Source: Cruorifilaria tuberocauda (Eukaryota; Nematoda; Chromadorea; Rhabditida; Onchocercidae). Taken from it: a stretch of DNA of 64,000 bases. A program made the position numbers and the translations under genes. Where the stretch lies: the NCBI GenBank assembly GCA_013365365.1, contig JABVXU010000004.1, positions 1-64,000 on the forward strand, given 5' to 3'. Within the stretch, counting starts at the first letter, position 1. Each line of letters starts with the position of its first letter. Positions 62,063 to 64,000 of this stretch are shown one piece after another. The notes under the pieces were generated by a model. That model worked only from the letters and a program-made list of their open reading frames with translations, had not been told where the DNA came from and made no database searches.

Positions 62063-63194
62063 TATAATGTAAAGGTAATACTATGGGCTTAATTTGAGGA
62101 CCAGAAAACTAGTTTTGTAGCAATCTCGCATGATGGTCGTGAACTACACTTGCTATAAACGTTACCTGTTTGTTATCTATCTGCACAAATATCCTTTCTA
62201 CCTTTCCTACTAAGTGTTCAAAAAAAGGAAATAAATAAATGGTTTCTAAGCGGAACAAAAACAGGTCTAACAAGGCCGATTTGAAACGATGGCAGATGTC
62301 TGTCATTGGTAGATAGCAACTCACCAAGTCATCACGTCTGGGAATAATCAGCCGTTAAAAAATATGTAACCCACCACTCCCATAGATTTTTCGATCTCAA
62401 ACCTTGCATGGTATATTACAATGGACATCTCGATATAAAGGGTAGCTAGTACTGGTAAAATTCGTAAATGAACAACGGATTCTCCCGCATATAATTCCTT
62501 TCTCCCGTCTGCCAGCATTCTATCGCTGTATAAAGCATATTTATCGGATCAAACATTGATCGGGGCACGAGTGGTTAGTCAATTTCTTTTTACTAATGAA
62601 TTTCATGAGTATGAAATAGATTACCACATTATCAATTTCCCGAAAAATGTAGCAATACTTTGAAGAAACTGATGATATATTTGGAAATTTGACAATGCAC
62701 CGAGCGCTATCAACTTATCATTCCACAAAAAGACTATCAGAGAACACTTTATCAATTTTCATCGTTTATTGAAAGAACTGTTAAAACTACCATTATATGA
62801 GGGAACGAGAAAATATCTAGCATAGCATCAAAAAGAGAAGGAAAACGAAACGAAAAAATGAAAGTATAAAATGTTATCGCTGTATATTTCCATCACCATG
62901 ATATTTAAACAAAGATAAATGAAAGCACAGAAATAACAAATATCAGAAATTGAAACCAAGAATTGATCACAGTGTAGATTTTCTTCATAAAAGATTAAAG
63001 ATTCAGAGAATAATATCAAAACACCGACATAGATTATCGAGTGATACTTCCTTTCAGACAATTTACACGTCTCGAACACTTTACTTGAAATGATCATATA
63101 GGTTCATAAAAAACACAAAAAAATGATTGAAAGAAAAGTAAATTTACCTATAATGAAAGATATTTAAAATTCTTTGATCATTTACTAATACAGA
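62063..63194. other. Spacer between PHACTR start and RING gene end
   Basis: 1.1 kb; both neighbours are on the minus strand. It holds the RING gene 3' UTR and the PHACTR promoter. Sequence at about 62100-62560 is less AT-rich than its surroundings, fitting a promoter. No exon recognised. Confidence 0.5.
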
Positions 63195-63901
63195 TCACAG
63201 GGACACCACTGAGACTATGTTTGTTTTGTCCAAATCTAGACGACAGACTGGGCATTTTTTGTTATATACCAGCCAACGATCGATACAAACAACATGGAAT
63301 ACGTGATTGCAACGAAGAGCTCGAACTTCTTCGTCCGTTTCAAAATCATTCAGACAGACCTGCAGGATTTTGGAAACATTTTTGAAAGGAATAAGTGTAT
63401 TGAAATCACGAATAAGAAATATGAACTGACCGTGCAGCGTTCTTGTTCGTTTTCAGGAATGTCATTCTCTTTGATATATTTGTAGGTGGTGGAGAAATGA
63501 TTAATTTGTTCAACACTTGCCCCAACTGGTACGGGATCACTGGAAGTTGGGACACTGCCACCTAAAATGACGGCTGGATCATGTGGCTGCAACAGAACCT
63601 GAAAAAGATAAATCTTCTAATAAATGGAGAAACAAAAGCAAAAAAAGCAAAAACGAAGGCAAAAAATGACTATAAATCATAACTTACCATAGCGAGTTCC
63701 ATAATGGGCTGATGGTGACGGGGTAGGAAAACCACCGGTTGGGATGCTAAACGTCTTGGGACAATATCAACACCAATCAGATTACTTGACGTTAAAGAAT
63801 GCCGTTGAAACCACAAATTATTGGCCTGTTGTTGACGTTCCATTTGAGCCACACGTGATGACAGCAACAAATCATGTACTGGATTCATGTCAGTTTCACG
63901 C
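63195..63901 (-). CDS. RING-H2 E3 ubiquitin ligase (RNF38/RNF44-like), 3' part
   Basis: Three exons of a gene that continues past the right edge: 63688-63901, 63431-63598 and 63195-63359 (minus). The C-terminal RING-H2 is complete: ERCTVCLNDFETDEEVRAL, RCNHVFHVVCIDRWL and KKCPVCRLDL give the C3H2C3 zinc ligands. The spacing and the preceding ENDIPENEQERC resemble RNF38/RNF44, which carry the RING at the extreme C-terminus as here. The upstream part is Gln- and Pro-rich (AQMERQQQANNLW). The first visible exon begins with one base of a split codon behind CTTCAG and has an in-frame ATG at 63888-63890, but no stop before it, so the true start probably lies outside the window. Confidence 0.85.
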
Positions 63902-64000
63902 CTGAAGTTGAAGGTAAATAAGACTTGACTATATAAAGCTACAAATAATTATTTGTTCATCTAAGCTTAAAATTCGATGTGAATTTCGTGCATTAAGAAA

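Noticed and set aside
62828..63097. 89-codon minus-strand frame
   Set aside because: Biased Phe/Ile/Ser-rich reading of AT-rich spacer; no splice signals or similarity.
1..64000. tRNA, rRNA, CRISPR or transposase genes
   Set aside because: I scanned for tRNA B-box-like GGTTCGA motifs, long repeats and transposase motifs and found nothing convincing; a tRNAscan or RepeatMasker run would be needed to exclude degenerate copies.

Overview
The window looks like AT-rich eukaryotic DNA from a parasitic nematode, most likely a filarial (spirurid) worm. Genes are split by many short AT-rich introns with TTTCAG-type 3' splice sites. Several first exons sit just behind a lone TTTCAG/TTTTAG, as expected for spliced-leader trans-splicing. 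Several families are nematode-typical, including cuticlin-like ZP proteins and DUF19-like secreted proteins. I saw no bacterial operons, CRISPR arrays, rRNA or convincing tRNA. All exon models were built by eye from reading frame, splice signals and remembered family sequence. For the main models the splice phases close exactly; exceptions are stated in the entries.

Layout: 1-4748 holds two tandem dual-specificity phosphatase genes (+); the first is cut by the window edge and appears frameshifted. 5847-14148 is a run of four minus-strand genes: DDX18/HAS1 helicase, archease, MAF1 and an unrecognised gene (possible distant NEPRO resemblance). The three identified genes act in ncRNA and ribosome biology. 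14347-20305 is a large coiled-coil protein gene (+). 20.3-24.3 kb is mostly gene-poor. 24324-31901 is a cuticlin-like ZP-domain membrane protein gene (+) with two very long introns. 33409-37.4 kb (-) encodes an EGF/YWTD-propeller/LDLa protein with no visible membrane anchor. 37824-41517 (-) carries two tandem DUF19-like cysteine-rich modules with parallel exon structure.

43221-53234 is compact: Rab5 (+), a UBE2E-like E2 whose active-site cysteine is replaced by asparagine (+), a small unrecognised three-exon gene (-), NMNAT (+), a 71-codon open frame (-) and prefoldin subunit 3 (+). 54557-62062 (-) is a PHACTR-type RPEL/PP1 regulator gene of 12 modelled exons, possibly with a small secreted-protein gene inside one intron. 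63195-63901 (-) is the 3' part of a RING-H2 E3 ligase gene that runs off the right edge.

The most interesting signals are the Cys-to-Asn E2, the unannotated-looking minus gene at 47983-48474, three GC-AG introns supported by family homology, a partial copy of the MAF1 start region inside its own intron, an ATGA-overlapping uORF in front of prefoldin 3, the tandem DUF19 modules that may form one two-domain gene, and the minus-strand RNA-biology gene cluster.
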